Source of the DNA: Janibacter sp. A1S7
GTDB taxonomy: Bacteria; Actinomycetota; Actinomycetes; Actinomycetales; Dermatophilaceae
Assembly: GCF_037198315.1 (NCBI RefSeq)
Contig: NZ_CP144913.1
Span: 1,178,001 to 1,242,000, forward strand
Length of the DNA stretch: 64,000 bases
Direction of reading: 5' to 3'
Part shown: piece after piece, positions 18,674-28,301 of the stretch
Layout: the number at the start of each line of letters is the position of its first letter
Position numbering within the stretch: position 1 is the first letter of the stretch
Notes under the pieces: generated by a model
The model's input: only the letters and a program-made list of their open reading frames with translations
Databases searched by the model: none
What the model was told of the DNA's origin: nothing
Translations under genes and position numbers: made by a program

Positions 18674-19666
18674 TCAGCGGGGGCCGGGCACTCGCGTGCG
18701 GTCCACGATCTCGGCGACGACGTCGGTGGCGGAGTGGCGGGCGAGCCGGGCCTCGCTGCTCAGCAGCAGTCGGTGCTCGAGCACGACGGTGGCCAGCGCC
18801 TGGACGTCGTCCGGCAGCACGTGGTCACGTCCGGTGAGGGCGGCGTGTGCGCGAGCGGCCCGCAGCAGGTGCAGGGTGGCGCGGGGCGACGCGCCGAGGC
18901 GGATCTGGGAGCTGGTGCGGGTGGCGGCGGCGAGGTCGACGACGTACTGCCGCACGGCGGTGGAGGCGTACACGGTGCGGACGGCGCGCACGAGCCGGAC
19001 GATCCCCTCGGCGTCGGTCACCGGCTCGAGCCCGTCCAGCGGGGATCGCGCCCCGTGGTGGTCGAGCAGGTCGACCTCGGCGGCGGCCGTCGGGTACCCC
19101 ACGGACAGGCGGGCCATGAAGCGGTCGCGCTGGGCCTCGGGAAGGGGGTAGGTGCCCTCCATCTCCACCGGGTTCTGCGTGGCCATGATGATGAAGGGGT
19201 CGGGGAGCTGGTAGGTGGTCCCGTCGACGGTCACCTGTGCCTCCTCCATGCACTCCAGGAGGGCCGACTGCGCCTTGGGCGAGGCACGGTTGATCTCGTC
19301 ACCGACGACGACGTTGGCGAAGACGGCTCCGGGGCGGAACTCGAAGTGCCGGGACTCCTGGTTGTAGATGCTCACGCCGGTGATGTCGCTCGGCAGCAGG
19401 TCCGGGGTGAACTGCACCCGCCGCACCGAGGCGTCGATGCTGCGGGCGAGGGTCTTGGCCAGCATCGTCTTGCCGACGCCGGGCACGTCCTCGATGAGCA
19501 GGTGTCCTCCCGCCAGGAGGACGGTGATCGCGGTGCGCACGACGTCCGGCTTGCCCTCGATGACGCCGTTCATCGCCTCGGCCAGCCGCGTGCCCACCGC
19601 CACGACGTGCTCGAGGTCCTCGCTCGGCCTCTGCGCGGGAGCAGTGCCTTCCCTGCTCAGCGTCAC
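18674..19666 (-). CDS. MoxR family AAA+ ATPase
   Basis: A 330-residue AAA+ ATPase of the MoxR group, first gene of the moxR-DUF58-tgpA operon. Walker A is DVPGVGKTMLAK (GVGKT at 63-67), Walker B is VVVGDEINRASPKAQSALLE, and sensor 1 lies in MATQNPVEMEGTYPLPEAQRDRF, a MoxR hallmark. The C-terminal lid domain follows. MoxR ATPases act as chaperones for neighbouring vWA/DUF58-type proteins. Two consecutive GTG codons are possible; GTG 19666 has GGAG 5 nt upstream. The region upstream carries MraZ-type boxes on this strand. Confidence 0.9.
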   Translation of the reverse strand: MTLSREGTAPAQRPSEDLEHVVAVGTRLAEAMNGVIEGKPDVVRTAITVLLAGGHLLIEDVPGVGKTMLAKTLARSIDASVRRVQFTPDLLPSDITGVSIYNQESRHFEFRPGAVFANVVVGDEINRASPKAQSALLECMEEAQVTVDGTTYQLPDPFIIMATQNPVEMEGTYPLPEAQRDRFMARLSVGYPTAAAEVDLLDHHGARSPLDGLEPVTDAEGIVRLVRAVRTVYASTAVRQYVVDLAAATRTSSQIRLGASPRATLHLLRAARAHAALTGRDHVLPDDVQALATVVLEHRLLLSSEARLARHSATDVVAEIVDRTRVPGPR

Positions 19667-19697
19667 CACGACTCCGATCCGTGGGTTCCCGGGCGTC

Positions 19698-19722
19698 CCC
19701 CACTTCGCTCCAACACTCCCCG
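19698..19722 (-). promoter_or_regulatory. MraZ-type box cluster A, facing moxR
   Basis: Read on the minus strand from 19722 down: CGGGG-N5-TGGAG-N5-TGGGG, three pentamers at exact 10-bp spacing, ending 32 bp before the moxR GTG. The spacers and boxes give GAAGTGGGGG, near-identical to the mraZ-proximal cluster. MraZ proteins are known to bind TGGGN/AAAGTGG-type repeats of this spacing. Confidence 0.6.
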
Positions 19723-19834
19723 AGCCTACGTGGCTGACCGGCGCACACCCGCCCCTTGGCCCCGCAAACCTGCCGGGCCGGCCACCCCGACATCCCTCGG
19801 AGCGGCGGAGGGGCGGGCGCGATCGGAAATTTTC

Positions 19835-19849
19835 CCCCACTTTGCACCA
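19835..19849 (-). promoter_or_regulatory. MraZ-type box cluster B, facing moxR
   Basis: On the minus strand TGGTG-CAAAG-TGGGG, two boxes at 10-bp spacing followed by GAAAA. It shares AAAGTGGGGG with the plus-strand cluster C but points the other way. Confidence 0.55.
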
Positions 19850-19914
19850 CCCCCTCTGTGCCAGCGAAAACTTAGGCATCTCGCCGCACATTTTCCCGTG
19901 CGGAGAGTGTGTTT

Positions 19915-19939
19915 TGGCGCTTGGTGGAGTAAAGTGGGG
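19915..19939 (+). promoter_or_regulatory. MraZ-type box cluster C, facing mraZ
   Basis: TGGCG-N5-TGGAG-TAAAG-TGGGG, three pentamers at 10-bp spacing at 19915, 19925 and 19935, with a weaker TGGTG in phase at 19955. This is the expected autoregulatory operator of mraZ, 54-78 bp before its start codon, overlapping a possible -10 (TAAAGT). Confidence 0.75.
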
Positions 19940-19992
19940 GATCAAGGAAGCCGGTGGTGGCATTCGGATCGATTCGTAGGGGAGGTGGCGCG

Positions 19993-20424
19993 ATGTTTCT
20001 CGGGACGCACACCCCTCGTCTCGACGAGAAGGGGCGCCTCTTCCTCCCCGCGAAGTTCCGCGACAAGCTCGCCGGTGGACTCGTGATGACGCGCGGCCAG
20101 GAACGCTGTCTCTACGTCTTCCCCATGGACGAGTTCGTCAAGGTCACGCAGACCTTCCAGCAGGCCCCCACCTCCAGCAAGGCCGCCCGCGACTACATGC
20201 GCGTCTTCCTCTCCGGCGCGAGCGACGAGATCCCCGACAAGCAGGGCCGGGTCACCGTGCCCTCCGCGCTGCGCGAGTACGCCGGCCTCGACCGCGACTG
20301 CACCGTCATCGGGGCCGGCTCCCGGGTCGAGGTCTGGGACACCGCCGCGTGGAACGAGTACCTGGCCAGCACCGAGCAGGCCTTCGCCGACCAGTCCGAG
20401 GAGGTGATCCCCGGACTCATGTGA
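19993..20424 (+). CDS. mraZ: Transcriptional regulator MraZ
   Basis: A 143-residue MraZ, exactly the usual length, with two SpoVT/AbrB-like halves: [23 protein letters not shown] at the N-terminus and [19 protein letters not shown] in the second half. MraZ forms rings that bind TGGG-type repeats and controls the division and cell-wall cluster it heads. ATG 19993 is preceded by GGAGGTG (19981-19987); upstream in-frame starts precede that ribosome site and are rejected. First gene of the dcw cluster; rsmH follows after about 180 bp. Confidence 0.97.
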   Translation: MFLGTHTPRLDEKGRLFLPAKFRDKLAGGLVMTRGQERCLYVFPMDEFVKVTQTFQQAPTSSKAARDYMRVFLSGASDEIPDKQGRVTVPSALREYAGLDRDCTVIGAGSRVEVWDTAAWNEYLASTEQAFADQSEEVIPGLM

Positions 20425-20603
20425 TCGCAGCTGCCATCCGGCCTCCAGCCGTGACGGCACCGACCCGACTTCCCCCGGGCCGGAACGTCCCGGATGGGGA
20501 CCAGGTGGCAGCTGATGGACATGGACGAGACACCGGAGATCACCCCACGTCCCCACAGCAACCACCACCGACCACACACGACGAGATGACGAAGGGAGTG
20601 CCG

Positions 20604-21635
20604 GTGGCCGACGCAGACACCCCGGGTGGAGTTCGACCCGTGTCGCAGGGCAGTGCCCGGCACGTCCCCGTCATGCTCGACGAGGTCCTCGACCTGCTCT
20701 CACCCGTCCTCTCGACGCCGTCACCGGGCGCCGGCAGGCTCGTTCACGTCGACGGCACCCTGGGCATGGGCGGCCACGCCGAGGCGGTCCTGGCAGCCGG
20801 TGCCGACGTGCACCTCGTGGGGATCGACCGCGACCCGCAGGCGCTGGAGCTCGCGAAGGAGCGGCTCGCCCGCTTCGGTGACCGCGTGACCCTCGTCCAC
20901 GCGACCAATGACGAGATCGACACGGTCCTCGACGACCTGGGCATCGACACCGTCACCTCGGCCTTCTTCGACCTCGGCGTCTCCTCCCTGCAGCTCGACG
21001 AGACCGAGCGCGGCTTCGCCTACGCACACGACGCCCCGCTGGACATGCGGATGGACCCGGGCGTCGGCATGACCGCCGCCGACGTGCTCAACACCTACCC
21101 GGCCCGTGACCTGGCCCGCGTCCTCTCCCAGTACGGCGAGGAGCGCTTCGCCCGCAGGATCGCCGCGGCGATCGTCCGGGAGCGGGAGGTCGCCCCCTTC
21201 GCCACCTCGGCACGCCTCGTGGAGCTGCTGCGCAGCACCATCCCGATGGCCACCCAGCGCGGTGGCGGCCACCCGGCCAAGCGCACCTTCCAGGCGCTGC
21301 GGATCGAGGTCAACGAGGAGCTGGCCGGCTGGAGCCGGGCGCTGCCCGTGGCCCTGCGCCGCCTGGCCATCGGCGGTCGGATCGCCGTGCTGTCCTTCCA
21401 CTCCCTCGAGGACCGCATCACCAAGCGGGCCCTCGCCGCCGGCGCGACCTCCACCGCGCCTCCCGACCTGCCCGTCGAGCCGCCCGAGCACCGGGCCGAG
21501 CTGCGACTGCTCACCCGCGGCGCCCTCCGGCCCACGCAGACCGAGCTGGACACCAACCCCAGATCCGCCTCGGTGCGCCTGCGCGCAGCCGAGCGCACCA
21601 CAGCCCCCAGGCCCACGAAAGGCACCGTGAGATGA
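20604..21635 (+). CDS. rsmH: 16S rRNA (cytosine1402-N4)-methyltransferase RsmH
   Basis: A 343-residue SAM-dependent methyltransferase (formerly MraW) that methylates N4 of C1402 in the 16S decoding site. SAM motif I is [15 protein letters not shown] near residues 50-65. The family blocks [26 protein letters not shown] and [12 protein letters not shown], and the C-terminal [12 protein letters not shown], are all present. GTG 20604 has GAAGGGAG 5-6 nt upstream; an ATG at 20586 would be placed before that site. The stop overlaps the ftsL start (ATGA). Confidence 0.96.
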   Translation: MADADTPGGVRPVSQGSARHVPVMLDEVLDLLSPVLSTPSPGAGRLVHVDGTLGMGGHAEAVLAAGADVHLVGIDRDPQALELAKERLARFGDRVTLVHATNDEIDTVLDDLGIDTVTSAFFDLGVSSLQLDETERGFAYAHDAPLDMRMDPGVGMTAADVLNTYPARDLARVLSQYGEERFARRIAAAIVREREVAPFATSARLVELLRSTIPMATQRGGGHPAKRTFQALRIEVNEELAGWSRALPVALRRLAIGGRIAVLSFHSLEDRITKRALAAGATSTAPPDLPVEPPEHRAELRLLTRGALRPTQTELDTNPRSASVRLRAAERTTAPRPTKGTVR

Positions 21636-22156
21636 GCCAGATGTCCGTGGCAACCACCGTCGCCAAGCGCTCCACCTCGGGCGCGCGGCGTCCCTCGCTG
21701 CGCGTCGTCATCCCGCAGGAGCGGACCGGCTCTGCCTGGTTCCCCGTCCTGTGCGTCGCGCTGCTGCTCGCAGGCCTGGCCGCCGTGTTGGGGCTGAACA
21801 CCGCGATGGCCCAGGACTCCTTCGAGGTCACCGCGCTCGAGGCCAGGACCGCCGAGCTCGCCGACACCCAGGCGGCCCTCCAGCAGTCGATCAACAGTCA
21901 CTCCTCCCCGCAGAACCTGGCCACCGAGGCCCGTGCCCTGGGCATGGCGCCCAGCGACACCGCCGCCTTCATCGACATCGAGAAGGGGCAGATCCTCGGC
22001 GTGGCGACGCTCGCGGAGAAGCCGGAGGGATTTACCGTGGACGCAGCATCCACGGCCACCGTGGAGGAGCAGACGTCGTCGAAGACCACGTCGGACGACG
22101 GGGAGGCCAAGGCATCGGACGAGCCGTCGGACGCCTCCAGGACCGGCACCGACTGA
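21632..22156 (+). CDS. ftsL: FtsL-like septum protein
   Basis: A 174-residue bitopic membrane protein in the ftsL position. It has a basic cytoplasmic N-terminus of about 35 residues, one transmembrane helix ([21 protein letters not shown], about 35-55), and an external coiled coil with heptad hydrophobics ([21 protein letters not shown], 65-90). A conserved [11 protein letters not shown] motif and a Ser/Thr/Asp/Glu-rich tail follow. FtsL joins FtsB and FtsQ and activates FtsW-FtsI at the septum. The sequence family is poorly conserved, so the name rests partly on position between rsmH and ftsI. Confidence 0.88.
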   Translation: MSQMSVATTVAKRSTSGARRPSLRVVIPQERTGSAWFPVLCVALLLAGLAAVLGLNTAMAQDSFEVTALEARTAELADTQAALQQSINSHSSPQNLATEARALGMAPSDTAAFIDIEKGQILGVATLAEKPEGFTVDAASTATVEEQTSSKTTSDDGEAKASDEPSDASRTGTD

Positions 22157-22193
22157 CCCACCCGACCACCCGCGACGCAGAGAGGCAGCGCCC

Positions 22194-24251
22194 GTGACCG
22201 AGCGTCGACCCGGCGGCAGTGGGTCCTCGCCCCGCCGTACGCCCGGAGCGAAGGGGGCGGCCCCCCGGCGAACCGCGCCCACAGCCAAGAAGGCCACGTC
22301 CAAGAAGGCCACGGCCAAGAAGGCCGGCGCAGGCAAGACGGCACCTCGTCGACCGGCTGCGCGAGGGGCGACGGCGAAGAAGGCGACGACCAAGCGACCG
22401 GCCCCGCGGCAGCCCGTCGCGGCAGCGCCGTCGGGCCCGGGCAACTCACGGGCCCGCATGCGGGCCCTGATGGTCACCTCGCTGATCGTGCTCAGCCTCT
22501 TCGCCGCGCAGCTGCTGCGCATCCAGGGATTCGACTCCGAGGCGGTCGCCGCCAATGCCCTGGCGCAGCGCACGCACACCGAGACCATCCCGGCCCAGCG
22601 CGGCACGATCTACGGCGTCAACGGCACGGTCCTCGCCCAGAGCCAGGAGCGGCGCACGGTCACCGTCGACCAGACGGCCGTGCCCGAGTACGAGAAGACC
22701 GTCGACGGCGAGCTGACCGAGGTCGGGGTCGAGGGCGCGGCCCAGGACCTGGCGCAGCTGCTCGACGAGTCGGCCGGGGAGCTGCAGGAGGTGATGACGG
22801 GGCAGGAGCGCTACGTCGTCCTCGCCAAGAACGTCTCGCCCCTGACCTGGCGCAGGATCAACGACCTGGGCATCCCCGGCATCTACTCCGAGCGCACCTC
22901 CCAGCGCACCTACCCGCAGTCGACGACCGTCGCCTCGCTCGTCGGGTTCGTCCAGCCCCAGGACCAGAGCGCCGGCGCCGGCCTGGAGCTGCAGTTCGAC
23001 GACGTCCTCACCGGCGATCCCGGCCGGGCGACCTACCAGATCGCCCAGGACGGATCCCGGCTGCCCAACGCCTCGGACGAGATCGACTCCGCCCGACCGG
23101 GGCGCGACATCCGCCTGACGGTCGACAACGACATCCAGTGGTATGCGCAGAACGCGCTGGCCAACCAGGTCGAGCAGACCCAGGCGCTCTCCGGCACGAT
23201 CGTCGTCCAGGACGTCAACACCGGTGAGCTCGTCGCCCTGGCCTCGTACCCGACCTTCGACCCCAACGACCTGGCCGATGCGGACGGCGTCTACACCAAC
23301 CTCGCCTTCAGTGACGTCTTCGAGCCCGGCTCGACCGCGAAGATCATGACCGTCGCCGCCGGCCTCGAGGAGGGCACGATCACGCCGATGTCGCCGATGC
23401 TCCTCCCGGGCTCGATGCGTCGCGGCAATGCCACGCTCAAGGACTCCCACCCCCATCCGGACGAGTACCGCACCGTTGCCGGTGCGCTCGCCGAGTCGAG
23501 CAACACCGGCATGATGCTCATCGGCGAGACCATGTCGCCCACAACGCTCGAGGAGTACCTGCGCCGCTTCGGTCTGGGCTCCCGGAGCGGGTCGGGCTTC
23601 CCCGGGGAGTCCGCCGGCCTGCTGCCGCCGGCCGAGGAGTGGAACGGCTCGCAGCGGTACACGGTGACCTACGGCCAGGGCGTCTCGACGACCGCGATCC
23701 AGGTGACCAACGTCTTCCAGGCCATCGCCAACGACGGCGTGCGGCTCAGCCCGACCTTCGTCGACGCGATCAAGGACGAGGAGGGCAACTGGCAGCCTGC
23801 GCAGGAGGCGAAGCGCACCCGAGCAGTGTCGAAGACGACCGCCAACCAGGTCTCCCGGATGCTCGAGGGCGTCGTCTCCGAGGAGGGCACCGCCCCCAAG
23901 GCGCAGATCGAGGGGTACAGCGTCGCCGGCAAGACCGGGACGGCGGACCGCTACGACCCCGACTCCGGTGGCTACTCCGGCAAGACCGCCAGTTTCATCG
24001 GCTACGCGCCGGCCGACGACCCGCAGCTCGTGGTCTCGGTGATCCTGCAGCGTCCGATCAAGGGGTACTACGGCGGCATCGTCGCCGCGCCGGTGTTCAA
24101 GGACGTCATGACCTACGCCCTGCAGAAGCAGAAGGTCCCGCCGACCCCGAAGGACCAGCGCACCCCGAAGGTGCGTACCGAGCCGCCCGGCAAGCCCGAC
24201 ATGGACGACCCTGACCTCCTGCGTGACCGGGGCGCCCCCGGCGGAGGGTAA
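22194..24251 (+). CDS. ftsI: Septal peptidoglycan transpeptidase FtsI (class B PBP)
   Basis: A 685-residue class B penicillin-binding protein that cross-links septal peptidoglycan with FtsW. After one transmembrane helix (about 91-108) come the pedestal domain (ETIPAQRGTIYGVNGTVLA) and the transpeptidase domain. The active site is S380-TAK, the second motif S435-S-N437 and the third K580-TG. The cytoplasmic N-terminus of about 88 residues is unusual: repeated AKKAT/KKA units give a histone-H1-like basic tail. GTG 22194 is the first start after the ftsL stop, with AGAGG about 9 nt upstream. The C-terminus is Pro/Lys-rich. Confidence 0.96.
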   Translation: MTERRPGGSGSSPRRTPGAKGAAPRRTAPTAKKATSKKATAKKAGAGKTAPRRPAARGATAKKATTKRPAPRQPVAAAPSGPGNSRARMRALMVTSLIVLSLFAAQLLRIQGFDSEAVAANALAQRTHTETIPAQRGTIYGVNGTVLAQSQERRTVTVDQTAVPEYEKTVDGELTEVGVEGAAQDLAQLLDESAGELQEVMTGQERYVVLAKNVSPLTWRRINDLGIPGIYSERTSQRTYPQSTTVASLVGFVQPQDQSAGAGLELQFDDVLTGDPGRATYQIAQDGSRLPNASDEIDSARPGRDIRLTVDNDIQWYAQNALANQVEQTQALSGTIVVQDVNTGELVALASYPTFDPNDLADADGVYTNLAFSDVFEPGSTAKIMTVAAGLEEGTITPMSPMLLPGSMRRGNATLKDSHPHPDEYRTVAGALAESSNTGMMLIGETMSPTTLEEYLRRFGLGSRSGSGFPGESAGLLPPAEEWNGSQRYTVTYGQGVSTTAIQVTNVFQAIANDGVRLSPTFVDAIKDEEGNWQPAQEAKRTRAVSKTTANQVSRMLEGVVSEEGTAPKAQIEGYSVAGKTGTADRYDPDSGGYSGKTASFIGYAPADDPQLVVSVILQRPIKGYYGGIVAAPVFKDVMTYALQKQKVPPTPKDQRTPKVRTEPPGKPDMDDPDLLRDRGAPGGG

Positions 24252-24262
24252 GGTCGTCGATC

Positions 24263-25819
24263 GTGCCATTCCCACGTCCTGAGCGGGTGCAGCCGCTGAC
24301 GCTGTCCGCGGTGGTCGAGGTCCTGGGACCCGACGCGGCCCGTCTCGTCGATCCCTCGACCGGACCCGTTGCCGTGACCGGTGTCTCCCTCGACACCGCC
24401 ACCGTGCGCCCCGGTGACCTGTGGGCCGCGCTGCCGGGTGCCCGGGTCCACGGCGCCGACTTCGTCGCGGCCGCCGCCGAGGCGGGGGCGATCGCCGTCC
24501 TCACCGACGCGGACGGGGTCTCGCGCATCGCGGCGAAGGGAGTGGACCTGCCCGTCATCGAGGTGACCGCCCCGCGCTCGCGCCTGGGCGAGGTCGCCGC
24601 GGCGATCTACGACAGCGCGGCGGTGATGCCCACGATGTTCGGCATCACCGGTACCAACGGCAAGACGACGATCGCCTACCTGATGGTCTCGGCACTGGAG
24701 GCACTCGGCCGCACCACGGGCCTCATCGGCACGATCGAGACCCGCGTGGGCGACCAGCGGATCAAGTCGGTGCGCACGACCCCGGAGACGACCGACCTGC
24801 ACGCGCTGCTGTCGGTCATGGGGGAGCGGGGCGTCGACGACTGCGTCATGGAGGTCTCCAGCCACGCGCTGACGCTCCACCGCGTCGACGAGGTCGTCTA
24901 CGACGTCGCCCTCTTCTCCAACCTCAGCCAGGACCACCTCGACTTCCACCTGACGATGGAGGACTACTTCCGGGCCAAGGCGAGCCTCTTCACGCCGCGG
25001 CGGTCCCGACAGGGGGTCGTGTGCATCGACGACGAGTGGGGTCTGCGGCTGGCACAGGAGGCGAGCGTCCCCATCACGACGGTGACCTCCCGCCTGGACG
25101 TCGAGGCCGACTGGGTGATCGGCGGCGACCCGCGTCAGCCCGACCTGACCCTCACCGGCTCGGACGGGATGCTCCACCTGCGCTCGGCACTGCCCGGCGA
25201 CTTCAACCGGGTCAACACCGCGATGGCGGCCGTCGCGCTGATGATCTCCGGCGTCGCGCCCGACGACGTCGCGGCGGCGATCCTCACCCGCCCGGAGGTC
25301 CCCGGCCGGATGGAGCTGGTCCTCCCGAGCGACACGGCGCGCCCCGACGTGGACGACCTGCCGACTGCCCTGGTGGACTTCGCGCACACCCCGGACGCCG
25401 TCGGTGCGGTGCTGTCGGCGCTGCGCCTGCAGACCAACGGCCTGCTCGTCGTCGTCCTCGGCGCCGGCGGCAGCCGCGATCCGGGCAAGCGTGGGGGCAT
25501 GGGCGCGGCGGCCGCCGCGCACGCCGACGTCGTGATCGTCACCGATGACAACCCCCGCGACGAGGAGCCCGAGGTCATCCGCGCGGCCGTCGCCGACGGG
25601 GTCTGGCCACGCTCTCGCGCCCGACTGGAGAACGTCCCGGGTCGCGGTGCCGCGATCGAGCTGGCCGTCGAGATCGCCTGCGAGGCCGGACCCGGCGCCA
25701 CCGTCGCCGTCCTGGGCAAGGGCCACGAGCAGGGCCAAGAGGTGCGCGGAGAGGTCCGCGACCACGACGACCGGGTGGTCCTGCGGGCCGCCCTCGACCA
25801 CCGGAGCGTCTCGGGATGA
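24263..25819 (+). CDS. murE: UDP-MurNAc-tripeptide synthetase MurE
   Basis: A 518-residue Mur ligase that adds the third stem-peptide residue to UDP-MurNAc-L-Ala-D-Glu. The ATP loop [10 protein letters not shown] is near residue 128. The substrate-selecting motif DNPR is at 429-432, the form known for meso-diaminopimelate-adding enzymes, so the wall is predicted to be meso-DAP type. LGKGHEQGQE near the C-terminus is typical. The GTG start is 11 bp after ftsI; TAAGGT 8 nt before it could be an internal promoter. The stop overlaps murF (ATGA). Confidence 0.96.
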   Translation: MPFPRPERVQPLTLSAVVEVLGPDAARLVDPSTGPVAVTGVSLDTATVRPGDLWAALPGARVHGADFVAAAAEAGAIAVLTDADGVSRIAAKGVDLPVIEVTAPRSRLGEVAAAIYDSAAVMPTMFGITGTNGKTTIAYLMVSALEALGRTTGLIGTIETRVGDQRIKSVRTTPETTDLHALLSVMGERGVDDCVMEVSSHALTLHRVDEVVYDVALFSNLSQDHLDFHLTMEDYFRAKASLFTPRRSRQGVVCIDDEWGLRLAQEASVPITTVTSRLDVEADWVIGGDPRQPDLTLTGSDGMLHLRSALPGDFNRVNTAMAAVALMISGVAPDDVAAAILTRPEVPGRMELVLPSDTARPDVDDLPTALVDFAHTPDAVGAVLSALRLQTNGLLVVVLGAGGSRDPGKRGGMGAAAAAHADVVIVTDDNPRDEEPEVIRAAVADGVWPRSRARLENVPGRGAAIELAVEIACEAGPGATVAVLGKGHEQGQEVRGEVRDHDDRVVLRAALDHRSVSG

Positions 25820-27219
25820 TCCCCACGACCCTGGGCGCCGTCGCCGACATCACCGGCGGGCGCCTGCACGGATGCAGCACGAGCGAGGCCGACGCGATCA
25901 CCGTCGACGGGCCCGTCGTCACCGATTCCCGCGAGGCGGCCCCCGGCAGCCTCTACATCGCCCGTGTGGGGGAGAGCGCCGACGGCCACCAGTTCGTCCC
26001 CGCCGCGGCGAAGGGGGGCGCCGTCGCCGCCATCACCACCCGGGAGGTCGACGGCCTGCCGGCCGTCGTCGTCGAGGACGACCAGGCGGCCTTCGTGGCC
26101 CTCGCCCGGCACCTCGTCGACTCCCGCCCGGATCTGACGGTCATCGGGATCACCGGCTCCTCGGGCAAGACGAGTACCAAGGACCTGCTCGGCGCGGTCC
26201 TCGAGGTCGACGGTGGCACGGTCGCCCCGCTCGGCTCCTACAACTCCGAGGTCGGTGTGCCGCTGACCGTCTGCCGGATCACGTCGGCGACCCGGCACCT
26301 CGTCGTCGAGATGGGCGCCCGGGGCATCGGCCACATCGAGTACCTCACCCACATCGCCCCGCCACGGATCGGGATCGTGCTCAACGTCGGTCACGCCCAC
26401 GTCGGTGAGTTCGGGTCGCTGGAGGCCGTCGGCAGAGCGAAGTCCGAGCTGCCCGCCGCCCTGCCGACCGACGGAGTCGCCGTGCTCAACGCCGACGACC
26501 CGGTCGTCGCCGCCATGGCCGGACGAACCGGGGCGCACGTCGTCCTCGTCGGAGAGTCCGAGACGGCCACCGTGCGCGCCACGGACGTGACCCTCGACGC
26601 GGCCGGTCGGGCCTCGTTCACCGTCACCGCCCCCTTCGGCACCGCACAGGTGACCCTCGGCCTCGTCGGCCGCCACCACGTCGGCAACGCCCTGGCCGTC
26701 ATCGCTGCCGCCCACGCGGCCGGCATGTCCCTCGACCGGATCGTCACCGCGATGGCCGCAGCGCGCCCGCGGAGCCGGTGGCGGATGGAGGTCACCCGTC
26801 GCGAGGACGGCGTGACCGTCGTCAACGACGCCTACAACGCCAACCCCGACTCGATGTCGGCCGCACTGCGCTCGGTGTCCGGGATGGCCACGTCGGGCCG
26901 CCGATGGGCCGTCCTGGGAGCGATGCTCGAGCTCGGTGACGACGCACCGGTCCTGCACGCGCAGGTCGGGAGCGAGGTCGCGCAGCTGGGCTTCGACGAG
27001 TTGCTCGTCGTCGGCGAGGACGCGCACCCGCTGGCCGACGGCGCGCGCGCGGCCGGGGCCGAGGACCTTCGCGTGCGGACCGTCCCCGATGCCGATGCCG
27101 CCGAGGAACTGCTGCGCGAGGAACTCTCGACCGGAGACGTCGTGGTGTTCAAGTCCAGCCGTGACGCCGGGCTACGGTGGCTCGGAGATCGAATCGTCCA
27201 GAGGGAGGCTCGCGCATGA
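25816..27219 (+). CDS. murF: UDP-MurNAc-pentapeptide synthetase MurF
   Basis: A 467-residue Mur ligase that adds D-Ala-D-Ala to complete the UDP-MurNAc pentapeptide. The N-terminal domain has [17 protein letters not shown], the ATP loop is [13 protein letters not shown] (from about residue 112), and the ADP-side residues lie in [13 protein letters not shown]. Length and order match MurF. It overlaps murE by 4 bp and mraY by 4 bp, so translation of the three is probably coupled. Confidence 0.96.
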   Translation: MIPTTLGAVADITGGRLHGCSTSEADAITVDGPVVTDSREAAPGSLYIARVGESADGHQFVPAAAKGGAVAAITTREVDGLPAVVVEDDQAAFVALARHLVDSRPDLTVIGITGSSGKTSTKDLLGAVLEVDGGTVAPLGSYNSEVGVPLTVCRITSATRHLVVEMGARGIGHIEYLTHIAPPRIGIVLNVGHAHVGEFGSLEAVGRAKSELPAALPTDGVAVLNADDPVVAAMAGRTGAHVVLVGESETATVRATDVTLDAAGRASFTVTAPFGTAQVTLGLVGRHHVGNALAVIAAAHAAGMSLDRIVTAMAAARPRSRWRMEVTRREDGVTVVNDAYNANPDSMSAALRSVSGMATSGRRWAVLGAMLELGDDAPVLHAQVGSEVAQLGFDELLVVGEDAHPLADGARAAGAEDLRVRTVPDADAAEELLREELSTGDVVVFKSSRDAGLRWLGDRIVQREARA

Positions 27220-28301
27220 AGGCGGTGCTCATCGCGTCCGTCGTGTCCCTCGTGGTGTCCCTGCTCGGGACGCCGATGTTCATCAAGTACCTCGTCAAGC
27301 AGGGTTACGGCCAGTTCATCCGCGACGACGGGCCCGACTCGCACCACACCAAGCGCGGCACCCCGACGATGGGCGGCGCGGTCATCATCCTCTCGACCGT
27401 CCTGGCCTACGCCATCGCCCACGTGGTGCTGTGGACACCGCCCACCGCGAGCGGCATCCTCGTGATCTTCCTCATGGTCGGCCTGGGTGCCGTCGGCTTC
27501 GCCGACGACTACATCAAGATCAGCAAGCAGCGCAGCCTCGGCCTGAAGTCGGGGGAGAAGCTGGTCGGGCAGGCCCTCGTCGGCGTGACCTTCGCCATCC
27601 TGGCCCTGCAGTTCCCCAACGAGGGGCTACGCACACCTGCCTCGACGCACATCTCCTTCGTGCGGGACCTGCCTCTCGACCTGTACTTCGCCGGACCGAT
27701 CATCGGCATGATCCTCTTCATCATCTGGTCCAACCTGATGATCGCGGGGACCTCCAACGGCGTGAACCTCACCGACGGACTCGACGGCCTCGCGACCGGG
27801 TCCGCGGTCATGGTCTTCGCCGCCTACGTCGTGATCGCGATCTGGCAGTTCAACCAGAACTGCCAGATCAGCCCGGGCGCCAAGTGCTACGACGTGCGCG
27901 ACCCACTCGACCTCGCGGTGGTCGCCGCCGCCGGCACCGGGGCGTGCTTCGGCTTCCTGTGGTGGAACGCCTCACCGGCGAAGATCTTCATGGGTGACAC
28001 CGGTTCGCTCGCGCTCGGGGGCGCACTGGCCGGTCTGGCGATCCTGTCGCAGACCCAGTTGCTCATCATCCTGCTCGGCGGCCTCTTCGTCACGATCACC
28101 CTGTCGGTGATCATCCAGGTCGCCTCCTTCAAGTCCACCGGCAAACGGGTCTTCCGGATGGCCCCGCTGCAGCACCACTTCGAGCTGCTGGGGTGGCAGG
28201 AGGTCACGATCGTCATCCGGTTCTGGATCATCGCCGGGCTCTTCGTCGGCCTCGGCCTGTCCGTCTTCTACGCCGAGTGGGTCGTGGGGGCCCCCACGTG
28301 A
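27216..28301 (+). CDS. mraY: Phospho-MurNAc-pentapeptide transferase MraY
   Basis: A 361-residue polytopic membrane enzyme, about ten transmembrane helices, that transfers phospho-MurNAc-pentapeptide to undecaprenyl phosphate (lipid I). Family motifs are GTPTMGG near the N-terminus, FADDYIK with the catalytic Asp pair, the cytoplasmic [12 protein letters not shown], and [25 protein letters not shown] is the histidine-rich C-terminal loop. ATG 27216 with GAGGGAGG upstream overlaps the murF stop. A GTGA overlap follows with murD. Confidence 0.96.
   Translation: MKAVLIASVVSLVVSLLGTPMFIKYLVKQGYGQFIRDDGPDSHHTKRGTPTMGGAVIILSTVLAYAIAHVVLWTPPTASGILVIFLMVGLGAVGFADDYIKISKQRSLGLKSGEKLVGQALVGVTFAILALQFPNEGLRTPASTHISFVRDLPLDLYFAGPIIGMILFIIWSNLMIAGTSNGVNLTDGLDGLATGSAVMVFAAYVVIAIWQFNQNCQISPGAKCYDVRDPLDLAVVAAAGTGACFGFLWWNASPAKIFMGDTGSLALGGALAGLAILSQTQLLIILLGGLFVTITLSVIIQVASFKSTGKRVFRMAPLQHHFELLGWQEVTIVIRFWIIAGLFVGLGLSVFYAEWVVGAPT

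Larger units (their letters stand above)
19667..19992. promoter_or_regulatory. Divergent intergenic region between moxR and mraZ
   Basis: 326 bp without a gene. It is noticeably more AT-rich than its surroundings in its middle (for example GGAAATTTTCCC near 19825-19836). It holds three clusters of TGG-type pentamers at 10-bp intervals: two clusters read on the minus strand toward moxR and one on the plus strand toward mraZ. TAAAGT (19930-19935), inside the plus-strand cluster, could be the mraZ -10. A strong GGAGGTG at 19981-19987 serves mraZ. Confidence 0.7.
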
